Shown in pieces: positions 19,445 through 27,905 of a stretch of 64,000 bases of DNA (position 1 is its first letter; each line of letters opens with the position of its first letter). The translations under genes and the position numbers were made by a program. The DNA comes from Limnohabitans lacus. Lineage in GTDB: Bacteria > Pseudomonadota > Gammaproteobacteria > Burkholderiales > Burkholderiaceae_C. The notes beneath the pieces are model-generated. The model searched no databases. It was not told the DNA's origin and saw nothing but the letters and a program-made list of their open reading frames with translations. Location of the stretch: positions 62,001 through 126,000 of the forward strand of contig NZ_JASGBH010000001.1 in NCBI RefSeq assembly GCF_030053395.1, written 5' to 3'.

Positions 19445-20086
19445 TCAGCGCCAATGGCGATGTCCGCCGTAATGGCCACCACCCCAGCCCCACCCAAAGT
19501 TGAGGTTGGTGTAAATCGGTGGGTAAGATCGGTAAACCGGTGTGGGCACGTAAACCACCGAGGGTTGGCTGATCACCGTCTGGGGTTGCGTCACCGCGAC
19601 AGGCGCAGGGGCTGCGGCTTGGGTTGCGCCCAAGGGGGTGACTTGCAATTGGATCGTTGGGCCAGGATCTTGCGGCAATTGCACCGTGTGTTGTTTGCCC
19701 GCGTATTCATAGACCACGGTATAGCCCACCAAACGGTTTTCCATGAAGTTCTGGGTGGTGCAGGTGGTTTGGTTTTGCATTTGGCTGCCAGGATTTTCAA
19801 TCCGGTCACCCAATATGGAGCCTCCTACGATGCCCGCCATGGTGGCCAGTGCCTGGCCAGTGCCGCCGCCGATCTGGCTGCCCACGGCACCGCCCGCAAT
19901 GGCCCCCATCAGCGCGCCTGCACCCGAGGTGGGGTTTTGCACGGCGACAGGGCTTTGGCTGCAGGTCTGGCGCGGCACGGCCACTTGCTGGTAAACGGCG
20001 GTGCGCGAAATCACCTGACCGACTTCTTGGGCTTGCGCCAAGCTGGCCAAAGCCAGCAAAAGCGCACTGGTCGTGAATTTTTTCAT
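19445..20086 (-). CDS. Exported glycine-zipper 2TM domain protein
   Basis: A 213-residue protein with a clear signal peptide (MKKFTTSALLLALASLAQA) and a glycine-zipper hairpin at roughly residues 60-100 (GAGALMGAIAGGAVGSQIGG, then ATMAGIVGGSILGDRIE), as in SlyB/Rickettsia 17-kDa surface antigen relatives. The C-terminus is proline-rich and then Gly/Trp/His-rich (FGWGWGGGHYGGHRHWR). Such proteins usually sit in the envelope; function is unknown. The ATG at 20086 has AGGAGG upstream, which decides it over an upstream start. Confidence 0.82.
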   Translation of the reverse strand: MKKFTTSALLLALASLAQAQEVGQVISRTAVYQQVAVPRQTCSQSPVAVQNPTSGAGALMGAIAGGAVGSQIGGGTGQALATMAGIVGGSILGDRIENPGSQMQNQTTCTTQNFMENRLVGYTVVYEYAGKQHTVQLPQDPGPTIQLQVTPLGATQAAAPAPVAVTQPQTVISQPSVVYVPTPVYRSYPPIYTNLNFGWGWGGGHYGGHRHWR

Positions 20087-20178
20087 GGTGGATGCCTCCT
20101 GATTCCTCAATATTTGAAGTTTAGCGGCCTGTCAGTGGCCTGGAATGCTGAGTCAGGTAAAGATTCGTAAGCCCAGCT

Positions 20179-20523
20179 TTACAGGGGCCAGAGCTCTGGG
20201 GTGTAGCCAATACTGATGCGCCCTGAGGGCCAGGCGATCACTGGGCGCTTGATGGTGCTGGCGTGTTCCAGCATGACAGCCTTGGCGCTGGGGGTGTCGT
20301 GGACGCTGGCCTGCACGGTGGCGTCGAGCTTGCGCCAAGTGGTGCCTTTGCGGTTGAGCACGGTTTCCCAGCCGCACGCGGCCATCCAGCCGTCCAGTGC
20401 GTCGGCAGGAACGCCTTGCTTTTTAAAGTCGTGGAAGGTGGCGTTCAGGCCTTGGTCGCTCAGCCAAGTGCGGGCTTTTTTGACGCTGTCGCAGTTGGGA
20501 ATGCCGTAAACAATGAGGTCCAT
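20179..20523 (-). CDS. ArsC/Spx-family thioredoxin-fold protein (YffB-like)
   Basis: A 114-residue protein of the ArsC/Spx/MgsR family: IVYGIPNCDSVKKARTWLSD places a single cysteine in the CxxS-type active site, and RPVIAWPSGRISIGYTPELW is the typical C-terminal part. The proteobacterial branch with this sequence is called YffB; its role is not established, and the arsenate reductase activity of ArsC should not be assumed. The ATG at 20523 gives the family length. It is divergent from folC with 49 bases between. Confidence 0.85.
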   Translation of the reverse strand: MDLIVYGIPNCDSVKKARTWLSDQGLNATFHDFKKQGVPADALDGWMAACGWETVLNRKGTTWRKLDATVQASVHDTPSAKAVMLEHASTIKRPVIAWPSGRISIGYTPELWPL

Positions 20524-20572
20524 GCGGGTTCTTGTGGGTGAAAGCTGTGGGAGTGGGCGACAATCGCCGCCT

Positions 20573-21862
20573 ATGAAGACTCTACAGGAATGGCTCGACT
20601 GGTGCGAGCAACTACACCCCGTGGCCATCGACATGGGCTTGGACCGGGTGAAAACCGTCGCCGACCGCATGGCCTTGAAGTTCGACTGCCCGGTCATCAC
20701 CGTGGCCGGCACCAACGGCAAAGGCTCGACCTGCGCCATGCTCGAAGCCATCTTGCTGGAAGCCGGTTACCGCACGGGCGTGTACACCTCGCCGCACTTG
20801 GTGCATTTTGAAGAGCGCTGCCGCCTGCACGGCGAGTCGGCCAAGCCCGAACAGTTTGCCCAGGCTTTTGCCGCGGTCGAGGCGGTGCGTGGCGATGTGA
20901 GCCTGACCTATTTTGAATTCAGCACCCTGGCCATCTTGCACATGATGGCCCAGTCGAATCTGGATGTGGCCATTTTGGAGGTGGGGCTGGGCGGCCGACT
21001 GGACGCGGTCAACATCGTTGATGCCGATTGCGCCGTGATCACCAGCATCGACATCGACCACACCGCCATTTTGGGCAAAGACCGAGAAAGCATTGGTTTT
21101 GAGAAGGCCGGCATCATGCGCGCCGGCAGGCCTGTCATCCTGAGCGATCCGGTGCCGCCACAAAGTGTGTTGGACCATGCTGCGGCCATCGGCGCAGACT
21201 TGTGGCGCTTTGGGCAAGACTTCAACTTTTCAGGCGACAAGCAGCAGTGGGGCTGGGCCGGGCGCGGTCGCCGTTATGCCGGCATGGCCTATCCCGCCTT
21301 GCGTGGTGCCAACCAATTGGTCAATGCCTCGGGGGTGCTGGCGGCGCTCGACGCCTTGCGCCCCCGCATCCCGGTGACGGCGCAAGCGGTGCGCAATGGC
21401 TTGGCCATGGTCGAGTTGCCCGGCCGGTTCCAGATCATCCCGGGAGAGCCGGTTTTGGTGCTGGATGTGGCGCACAACCCGCATTCGGTGGCGGCTTTGG
21501 CCGAGAACCTGGATGCCATGGGCTTTTACCCCACCACCCACGCGGTGTTCGGGGCCATGGCAGACAAAGACTTGTTGCCCATGCTGCAGCGCGTCAACCC
21601 CTTGATTGACCGCTGGTATTTCACCGATTTGCCCTTGCCCAGGGCTGCCAAAGCGGTCGATCTACACCAAGTATGGACCGAGCAAAATACCCGCAAAGAT
21701 GTGACTGCCAGCCTTCATCCGTCCCCCATGGGCGCGCTGCAAGCGGCCATCGATGCGGCGGACCCGACTGATAGAATCGTCGTCTTTGGCTCCTTCTATA
21801 CGGTGGGCGGTGTATTGCAAGACGGCATACCGCGCCTGCAAGCCAAACACCTCAGCCCCTGA
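20573..21862 (+). CDS. folC: Bifunctional folylpolyglutamate/dihydrofolate synthase
   Basis: A 429-residue Mur-ligase family enzyme that adds glutamate to dihydropteroate and to folates. The ATP-binding loop VAGTNGKGSTCAMLE, YTSPHLVHFEERCRL, EVGLGGRLDAVNIVD and DVAHNPHSVAAL are all present. The ATG at 20573 (MKTLQEWLDWCEQ) is the family start. It leads the tight plus-strand series folC, SPOR protein, cvpA, purF, metZ, with only 9 bases to the next gene, a gene order well known in beta- and gammaproteobacteria. Confidence 0.95.
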   Translation: MKTLQEWLDWCEQLHPVAIDMGLDRVKTVADRMALKFDCPVITVAGTNGKGSTCAMLEAILLEAGYRTGVYTSPHLVHFEERCRLHGESAKPEQFAQAFAAVEAVRGDVSLTYFEFSTLAILHMMAQSNLDVAILEVGLGGRLDAVNIVDADCAVITSIDIDHTAILGKDRESIGFEKAGIMRAGRPVILSDPVPPQSVLDHAAAIGADLWRFGQDFNFSGDKQQWGWAGRGRRYAGMAYPALRGANQLVNASGVLAALDALRPRIPVTAQAVRNGLAMVELPGRFQIIPGEPVLVLDVAHNPHSVAALAENLDAMGFYPTTHAVFGAMADKDLLPMLQRVNPLIDRWYFTDLPLPRAAKAVDLHQVWTEQNTRKDVTASLHPSPMGALQAAIDAADPTDRIVVFGSFYTVGGVLQDGIPRLQAKHLSP

Positions 21863-21871
21863 GCACCCGCC

Positions 21872-22693
21872 ATGGCCTTTTTCAAGTTCCGTATTCCTGA
21901 TCGCACCGCTTTTGCCGAAGCCGTGGCGTCGGGACCCAATGAAAACATCGAAGTCGTGCGCCGCCGAGCACGTTACCGATTGATCGGTGCCGTGGTACTG
22001 GTCTTGTTCGCGGTGGTGGGTTTTCCCCTCGTGTTTGACACGCAGCCCCGCCCAGTGGCGGTGGACACGCCCATCGTGATCCCGGATCGCCAAGCTGTAG
22101 CGCCCCTCACGGCCGCTGCGCCTACGCCCGCTTCGCAAGCACCCGCCAAACCCTGGAAGATCGCGCCCGAAACCTTGTCCACTCAAGCCGGGCTGGATCC
22201 ACGCGAAGAGGTGGTGCAGCCTTCGGCATCGGCGCCAGCTCCGGCCGTCGCTAACGAGGCCAAACCTGAGTCTGCGGAAAAGCCGAAAGACAAGCAGGCT
22301 GACAAGCCCAAAGAAAAACCCGAAGCAGGGCATGCCAAGGATGACGCCAAGGCGGCGCAAACGGCGAAAGACAAGGCCGATGCAGAGGCCAAAACCAAGA
22401 ACAAATCCAAATCAGATGCCGACAAGGCCAAGGCTTTGCTGGAAGGCAAGTCTGCCGCCTCTGAGCGCGTGATCATTCAGGTGGGCGCTTTCAGCGATGC
22501 CGCCAAACTGCGCGAAGTGCGTCAGAAATTGGAAAAAGGCGGCTTCAAGACTTACACCCAAGTGGTGGAGGGCAAAGATGGCAAATCCACAACGCGTGTG
22601 CGCGTCGGACCTTTTGACAGTCGCGAGGAAGCCGACAAGGCCGCTGCGCGCATCCGCAAGCTGGACTTGTCCCCGGCTATTTTGAAGCTTTGA
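21872..22693 (+). CDS. SPOR-domain membrane protein (DedD-like)
   Basis: A 273-residue protein with a cytoplasmic N-terminus, one membrane segment at about residues 37-55 (LIGAVVLVLFAVVGFPLVF), a long Lys/Ala/Pro/Glu-rich periplasmic linker, and a C-terminal SPOR domain from about residue 198 (RVIIQVGAFSDAAKLREVRQ to RKLDLSPAILKL). SPOR domains bind denuded septal peptidoglycan, so a role in cell division is expected, as for E. coli DedD, which lies in the same folC-cvpA-purF neighbourhood. Confidence 0.88.
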   Translation: MAFFKFRIPDRTAFAEAVASGPNENIEVVRRRARYRLIGAVVLVLFAVVGFPLVFDTQPRPVAVDTPIVIPDRQAVAPLTAAAPTPASQAPAKPWKIAPETLSTQAGLDPREEVVQPSASAPAPAVANEAKPESAEKPKDKQADKPKEKPEAGHAKDDAKAAQTAKDKADAEAKTKNKSKSDADKAKALLEGKSAASERVIIQVGAFSDAAKLREVRQKLEKGGFKTYTQVVEGKDGKSTTRVRVGPFDSREEADKAAARIRKLDLSPAILKL

Positions 22694-22694
22694 G

Positions 22695-23189
22695 ATGACC
22701 GTCTCCATCACCGATTGGGCTTTGTTGGGGGTGTTGTTGGCCTCCATGGTGGTGGGGTTGTGGCGCGGCCTGGTCTACGAAGTGTTGTCACTGGCCGGTT
22801 GGGTGGCGGCTTTCTTTTTGGCGCAGTGGCTGGCCACCGATGTGGTGGCTTGGGTGCCCTTTGTGCAAAACGCCGCGCCATCGGTTCAATACGCAGTGGG
22901 TTATGTGCTGGTTTTTGTCGGCAGTTTGTTTGTCTTTGCCTTGCTGTCCTGGTTGGTCAAGAAGCTGATCGAATCGGTGGGATTGCGGCCCGTTGACCGT
23001 GTGCTGGGTGGTGCTTTTGGTTTGGCTCGAGGTGTGGTGCTCTTGCTGGCATTCACCGTGGTTTTGCAGTTGACCGGTTTGTCCCAAAGTGACTGGTGGC
23101 AAAGCGCCAAATGTCCGGTCTGGCTGGACCTGACGATCCAAGGGCTTAAGCCTTTGATGCCTGAATCTATGTCGAAGTTTTTACCCTGA
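22695..23189 (+). CDS. cvpA: CvpA family membrane protein
   Basis: A 164-residue inner-membrane protein with four hydrophobic segments. The family start TDWALLGVLLASMVVGLWRG and the RPVDRVLGGAFGLARGVVLL motif are diagnostic. CvpA was named for colicin V production in E. coli and affects envelope integrity; its biochemical role is unclear. It starts one base after the SPOR gene stop and precedes purF by 37 bases, as in E. coli. Confidence 0.92.
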   Translation: MTVSITDWALLGVLLASMVVGLWRGLVYEVLSLAGWVAAFFLAQWLATDVVAWVPFVQNAAPSVQYAVGYVLVFVGSLFVFALLSWLVKKLIESVGLRPVDRVLGGAFGLARGVVLLLAFTVVLQLTGLSQSDWWQSAKCPVWLDLTIQGLKPLMPESMSKFLP

Positions 23190-23226
23190 TTTGAATCGGG
23201 TTGATTAATTTATAACGGAAATAGCC

Positions 23227-24741
23227 ATGTGTGGAATTGTTGGCGTTGCAAGCAGCGCACCGGTCAATCAGCTGATCTATGACGCCTTGTTGTTGTTGCA
23301 ACACCGTGGTCAAGATGCCGCAGGCATCGTCACGCAGCTGGACCGCAAGTTTTTCATGCACAAAGCCAAGGGCATGGTCCGCGATGTGTTTCGTACCCGC
23401 AACATGCGTGCCCTGCCCGGCAATTGCGGCCTGGGCCAAGTGCGTTACCCGACGGCGGGCAATGCCTTCAGCGAAGAAGAGGCCCAGCCTTTTTATGTGA
23501 ACGCGCCATTTGGTTTGGTGCTGGTGCACAACGGCAACCTGACCAATGCCCACGCCCTGAAGGCCGAGTTGTTCTCGAATGACCACCGCCACATCAACAC
23601 CGAGAGCGATTCTGAAGTGTTGCTCAACGTGCTGGCGCACGAGTTGGAAAAAACCACCCGTGGCTTGCTCCTGACGCCCAACGATGTGTTTGAAGCCGTG
23701 CGAGGCGTGAACCGCCGTGTGAAGGGCTCTTATGCCGTGATCGCCTTGATCGCGGGCCATGGCTTGCTGGCTTTTCGCGATCCGCACGGCATCCGCCCGC
23801 TGTGCATGGGCCGCAGCGCGGACGGCACCATCATGCTGGCCAGCGAGTCGGTGGCTTTGGATGGCACGATGCACCAGTTCGAGCGCGATGTGGCGCCTGG
23901 TGAGGCGGTTTTTGTCGACCTGCAAGGTCAGTTGCACAGCCAGATGTGCGCTGACAAATCGCAACTGAGCCCTTGCATTTTTGAATACGTTTACTTGGCC
24001 CGCCCTGACTCGACCATGGACGGTATTTCGGTGTACCAAGCCCGCCTGAACTTGGGTGAGACCCTGGCCAAACGCGTGATCTCCACCGTGCCCCCCAACG
24101 ACATCGATGTGGTGATCCCGATCCCGGAATCGAGCCGTCCAAGTGCCACCCAATTGGCGCATTTGCTGGGCATCCCCTACCGCGAAGGTTTTGTCAAAAA
24201 CCGTTACGTGGGTCGCACCTTCATCATGCCCGGCCAATCGGTGCGCAAGAAGTCCGTGCGCCAAAAGCTCAACGTGATCGTGAGCGAATTCAAGGGCCGC
24301 AATGTGCTGCTGGTGGATGACTCCATCGTGCGCGGCACCACCAGCCGCGAGATCGTGCAGATGGCCCGTGACGCGGGCGCCAACAAGGTCTACATGGCCA
24401 GTGCGGCGCCACCGGTGCGTTATCCCAACGTGTACGGCATTGACATGCCCACGGCTGAAGAGTTGGTGGCGCATGGCCGCAGCATTGAAGAAATTCGCCA
24501 GATCATTGGCTGCGATGCCCTGATTTACCAGGACGTGGATGCGATGAAGACCGCCGTGGCCCAGGCCCGCGTGTCCGGTGCTGGCGCCTTGTCGGCTTTC
24601 GATGCCTCCTGCTTTGACGGTGTGTATGTCACGGGCGATATATCGTCGGACGACATCAGCCGCCTCAATGAATCCCGTCCTCAGACCGAAGAGGGCGCTG
24701 AAGACAATTCGCGTTTGGCTTTGCCCAACGCCAGCGAGTGA
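23227..24741 (+). CDS. purF: Amidophosphoribosyltransferase
   Basis: A 504-residue enzyme for the first committed step of purine synthesis: PRPP plus glutamine to phosphoribosylamine. The N-terminal nucleophile is Cys2 (MCGIVGVASS) of the class II glutamine amidotransferase domain, and the PRPP-binding loop is NVLLVDDSIVRGTT. Full length. It is part of the folC-metZ series and ends 8 bases before metZ. Confidence 0.97.
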   Translation: MCGIVGVASSAPVNQLIYDALLLLQHRGQDAAGIVTQLDRKFFMHKAKGMVRDVFRTRNMRALPGNCGLGQVRYPTAGNAFSEEEAQPFYVNAPFGLVLVHNGNLTNAHALKAELFSNDHRHINTESDSEVLLNVLAHELEKTTRGLLLTPNDVFEAVRGVNRRVKGSYAVIALIAGHGLLAFRDPHGIRPLCMGRSADGTIMLASESVALDGTMHQFERDVAPGEAVFVDLQGQLHSQMCADKSQLSPCIFEYVYLARPDSTMDGISVYQARLNLGETLAKRVISTVPPNDIDVVIPIPESSRPSATQLAHLLGIPYREGFVKNRYVGRTFIMPGQSVRKKSVRQKLNVIVSEFKGRNVLLVDDSIVRGTTSREIVQMARDAGANKVYMASAAPPVRYPNVYGIDMPTAEELVAHGRSIEEIRQIIGCDALIYQDVDAMKTAVAQARVSGAGALSAFDASCFDGVYVTGDISSDDISRLNESRPQTEEGAEDNSRLALPNASE

Positions 24742-24749
24742 GGTGAGAC

Positions 24750-25961
24750 ATGGTTGACCGTTCGCAATTTGATGATCTGCACCTGGAAACCTTGGCCGTG
24801 CGTGCCGCGGTGCCGCCCAGCCAGTACGGCGAAAACTCCGAAGCCCTTTACCTGACCAGCGGCTACGTGCAGCCGTCGGCTGAAGCTTCTGCTCGCCGCT
24901 TTGCGGGCGAGGAAGACGGCTACACCTATGGTCGCTCGGGCAACCCCACGGTCAGCAGCTTTGAGATGCGTTTGGCCGCGCTCGAAGGCAGCGAGGCCTG
25001 TCTGGCCACATCGTCTGGCATGTCGTCTGTGATGTTGATGCTGTTCAGCCTGCTCAAGTCGGGTGACCACGTGGTCTATTCGCAGTCGATGTTCGGCTCG
25101 ACCATCAAGCTGATTGGCTCCGAATTCGCACGCTTTGGCGTGGAATCCACCACGGTGCCCCAGACCGATCTGGCTGCATGGAAGGCCGCGATTCGGCCCA
25201 ACACCAAAATTTTGTTTGCCGAAACACCGACCAATCCGCTGACCGAAGTCTGTGACATTGCCGCATTGGCCGATCTGGCGCACAACGCGGGCGCCTTGCT
25301 GGCGGTGGACAACTGCTTTGCCACGCCCATCTTGCAGCGCCCAATCGCCATGGGTGCCGACATCGTCATGCATTCGGGCACCAAATACCTGGATGGACAG
25401 GGCCGTGTCATGGCCGGTGCGCTGTGCGCCACCGACAAAATGGTCCGAGAGAAGTTCCTACCTGTCATGAAAAACGGTGGCATGGTGCTGTCGCCCTTCA
25501 ATGCCTGGGTGGTGCTCAAAGGCTTGGAGACGCTGGACATCCGCATGCGCGCTCAAAGCGCCCGTGCGCACGAGATGGCCCTGTGGTTGCAAAGTCATCC
25601 TGCTGTGGCCCGCGTGCATTACCCTGGCCTGGAAAGCCATCCTCAATACGCTTTGTCGATGCAGCAGATGTCGGGCATGGGCGGTGCGGTTTTGTCCTTC
25701 GATTTGAAAGCGGGCGACCCGCAGACAGCACGCGCACGCGCCTTCCATGTGCTCGACAGTTTGAAAACCTTGTCGCTGTGCACCAACTTGGGTGATACCA
25801 AAACCTTGCTCACGCACCCGGCCAGCACTTCGCACGGCAAGCTGAGTGAAGACCAGCGCCAAGCCGCAGGTATCACACAAGGCTTGATTCGCATGGCCGT
25901 GGGCCTGGAGCATGTGGCCGACATGCAGGCCGATCTGGCCCGCGGCCTCGAAACCCTTTGA
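24750..25961 (+). CDS. metZ: O-succinylhomoserine sulfhydrylase
   Basis: A 403-residue PLP enzyme of the Cys/Met metabolism family. The PLP lysine is near K211 (HSGTKYLDGQGRVMAG), with YGRSGNPTVSSFEMRLAALE and SLGDTKTLL-type C-terminal motifs (NLGDTKTLLTHPASTSH). MetZ makes homocysteine directly from O-succinylhomoserine and sulfide, bypassing cystathionine. Placement right after purF is typical of pseudomonads and Burkholderiales and supports MetZ over other family members. A strong hairpin follows the stop. Confidence 0.92.
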   Translation: MVDRSQFDDLHLETLAVRAAVPPSQYGENSEALYLTSGYVQPSAEASARRFAGEEDGYTYGRSGNPTVSSFEMRLAALEGSEACLATSSGMSSVMLMLFSLLKSGDHVVYSQSMFGSTIKLIGSEFARFGVESTTVPQTDLAAWKAAIRPNTKILFAETPTNPLTEVCDIAALADLAHNAGALLAVDNCFATPILQRPIAMGADIVMHSGTKYLDGQGRVMAGALCATDKMVREKFLPVMKNGGMVLSPFNAWVVLKGLETLDIRMRAQSARAHEMALWLQSHPAVARVHYPGLESHPQYALSMQQMSGMGGAVLSFDLKAGDPQTARARAFHVLDSLKTLSLCTNLGDTKTLLTHPASTSHGKLSEDQRQAAGITQGLIRMAVGLEHVADMQADLARGLETL

Positions 25962-25970
25962 TGTGTATTC

Positions 25971-25993
25971 AGGGCCCCGATGGGGCCCTTCTT
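25971..25993 (+). terminator. Terminator after metZ
   Basis: AGGGCCCC (25971-25978), GAT loop, GGGGCCCT (25982-25989), then TCTTG. The T tract is short but the 8-bp GC stem is perfect. Confidence 0.7.
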
Positions 25994-26004
25994 GAGTTGA
26001 AACC

Positions 26005-27417
26005 ATGACGAAAATCCGCACCCGCATCGCCCCGTCTCCTACGGGGTTTCTGCATTTGGGCACCGCCCGAACCGCTTTGTATTCTTGGGCCTATGCCCGT
26101 CACCATGGCGGTGAGTTTGTGCTCCGCATCGAAGACACCGATGTGGCGCGTTCCACGCAAGACTCGGTAGATCAGATTCTGGAGTCCATGCATTGGCTGG
26201 GCCTGGGCTATGACGAAGGCCCGATCTACCAAATGCAGCGCTTGGACCGTTACCAAGCTGTGATCGACCAAATGCTGGCCGCGGGCACGGCGTACCGCTG
26301 CTACTGCACCCCAGAAGATCTGGAAGCCATGAAAGCGGCGCAGGAGGCGCGTTGCGAAAAGCGCCTGTACGACCGCACCTGGCGCCCGGAGCCCGGCAAA
26401 GTGTTGCCGCCTGTGCCTGCGGGCGTGAAGCCGGTCATCCGATTTGCCAACCCGATCGATGGCGTGGTGACTTGGGACGATTTGGTCAAAGGCCCGATCA
26501 GCATCAGCAACACCGAGATCGACGACCTGATCATCCAGCGTGCGCCGGAAGAGGGCGCGCCTGAAGGTGCAATCGGCGTGCCGACCTACAACTTCGCTGT
26601 GGTGATCGACGATTGGGACATGGCCATCAGCCACGTGTTCCGTGGGGACGAGCACATCAACAACACACCTTGGCAAATCAACATGTACCGCGCCTTGGGT
26701 GCTTCGCTGCCACATTTCGGTCACCTGCCGGTGATTTTGGGCGACGACGGACAAAAGCTGTCCAAGCGCCGAGGTGCTGTGGCAGTGTCCAACTACGACG
26801 AAGCAGGCTACCTGCCCGAGGCCATGAACAACTACCTGGCCCGCTTGGGCTGGAGCCATGGCGATGATGAGTTGTTCAGTCTCGATCAAATGGTGCAATG
26901 GTTCGATGGCACGCATTTGTCCAAGAGTCCTGCGCAATGGGATGCGGCCAAACTGGCCTGGGTCAATGCCCAGCACCTCAAGGCCATGGACGACGCTGTG
27001 CTCGCCCAAAAAGTACAGCCTTTCTTGGCCAAACTTGGCGTCACGGCTGATGAACGCCTCACAGCCATTTGTGGCTTGTTCAAAGACCGCTGCGACACCT
27101 TGGTGGTGTTGGCCAAGTGGGTAAGCGCCTTCTATCTGGACGTGGTACCCAATGCCGAAGAAAAGGCCCAGCATGTGACCGATGCGGTCAAGCCTGCACT
27201 GGCCTTGCTGGCTGAAAAGCTGGGCACATGCGACTGGGACAAGTCAGCCATTTCGGCGGCCATCAAAGAAGTGTTGACGGCAACAGGCCTGAAAATGCCC
27301 CAGATCGCGATGCCTGTGAGGGTACTTGTCATGGGCACTGCACAGACACCGTCTTTGGATGCTGTACTTTCTTTGAATAAACGCGAAAAAATTCTCGCCT
27401 GCTTGAAAAACGTCTAA
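26005..27417 (+). CDS. gltX: Glutamyl-tRNA synthetase
   Basis: A 470-residue class I aminoacyl-tRNA synthetase. The HIGH-type motif is [16 protein letters not shown] near residue 10 and the KMSKS-type motif is KLSKRRG near residue 250. The anticodon-binding domain is complete. The gene lies directly upstream of a tRNA-Ala/Glu/Asp cluster, whose promoter overlaps its last codons. tRNA-Glu, one of its substrates, is therefore encoded right beside it. Confidence 0.96.
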   Translation: MTKIRTRIAPSPTGFLHLGTARTALYSWAYARHHGGEFVLRIEDTDVARSTQDSVDQILESMHWLGLGYDEGPIYQMQRLDRYQAVIDQMLAAGTAYRCYCTPEDLEAMKAAQEARCEKRLYDRTWRPEPGKVLPPVPAGVKPVIRFANPIDGVVTWDDLVKGPISISNTEIDDLIIQRAPEEGAPEGAIGVPTYNFAVVIDDWDMAISHVFRGDEHINNTPWQINMYRALGASLPHFGHLPVILGDDGQKLSKRRGAVAVSNYDEAGYLPEAMNNYLARLGWSHGDDELFSLDQMVQWFDGTHLSKSPAQWDAAKLAWVNAQHLKAMDDAVLAQKVQPFLAKLGVTADERLTAICGLFKDRCDTLVVLAKWVSAFYLDVVPNAEEKAQHVTDAVKPALALLAEKLGTCDWDKSAISAAIKEVLTATGLKMPQIAMPVRVLVMGTAQTPSLDAVLSLNKREKILACLKNV

Positions 27418-27432
27418 AAACCTGTCTATAAT
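27403..27432 (+). promoter_or_regulatory. Sigma70-type promoter of the tRNA-Ala-Glu-Asp operon
   Basis: TTGAAA (27403-27408), 18-base spacer, perfect TATAAT (27427-27432), 59 bases before tRNA-Ala. The -35 box lies inside the 3' end of gltX. Confidence 0.8.
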
Positions 27433-27491
27433 TCAAGTCTCGACACCAACGAGGCATAACGAAAAGCAGCAATGCAAAGCGTTGTACCGAA

Positions 27492-27567
<76 letters not shown>

Positions 27568-27605
27568 AAGTGTCGAGAAGATTCGCAAGAATCAGTCCAG
27601 GTTAT

Positions 27606-27681
27606 GACCCTATCGTCTAGAGGCCTAGGACATCACCCTTTCACGGTGAGTACCGGGGTTCGAATCCCCGTAGGGTCGCCA
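27606..27681 (+). tRNA. tRNA-Glu (TTC)
   Basis: A 76-base cloverleaf: acceptor GACCCTA with TAGGGTC, D arm TCGTCTAGAGGCCTAGGACA, anticodon loop CTTTCAC (anticodon TTC), T loop TTCGAAT, encoded CCA. Confidence 0.96.
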
Positions 27682-27729
27682 AGTTGTAGCACTTGGCTTT
27701 AACAAAAGTTGAAGCGAAGCTACCTACCA

Positions 27730-27806
27730 GGAGTGGTAGTTCAGTTGGTTAGAATACCGGCCTGTCACGCCGGGGGTCGCGGGTTCGAGTCCCGTCCACT
27801 CCGCCA
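27730..27806 (+). tRNA. tRNA-Asp (GTC), integration site of the mobile element
   Basis: A 77-base cloverleaf: acceptor GGAGTGG with CCACTCC, anticodon loop CTGTCAC (anticodon GTC), T loop TTCGAGT, encoded CCA. Its last 17 bases plus one more base are repeated at 36127-36144, so the 3' end is the attachment site and the gene stays intact after integration. Confidence 0.97.
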
Positions 27807-27807
27807 A
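27790..27807 (+). other. attL, left end of the integrated element
   Basis: The 18 bases TCCCGTCCACTCCGCCAA (tRNA-Asp 3' end plus one A) are identical to 36127-36144. Identity breaks on both sides. Confidence 0.88.
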
Positions 27808-27814
27808 GAAATGG

Positions 27815-27851
27815 AAAACCGTTGTAAGTCATTGACTCACAACGGTTTTTT
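27815..27851 (+). terminator. Terminator just inside attL
   Basis: AAAACCGTTGT (27815-27825) pairs with ACAACGGTTTT (27839-27849), ending in TTTTTT. It ends tRNA transcription before the integrase and belongs to the element, not the host. Confidence 0.88.
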
Positions 27852-27905
27852 CATTTGGGCTTCAGATGCCTTTTTTCGTGCAAGTGCTACGCCTAGGTGC
27901 TACAC

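Noticed and set aside
23190..25961. Riboswitch before purF or metZ
   Set aside because: Only 36 and 8 bases separate these genes from their neighbours; there is no room and no aptamer-like structure.
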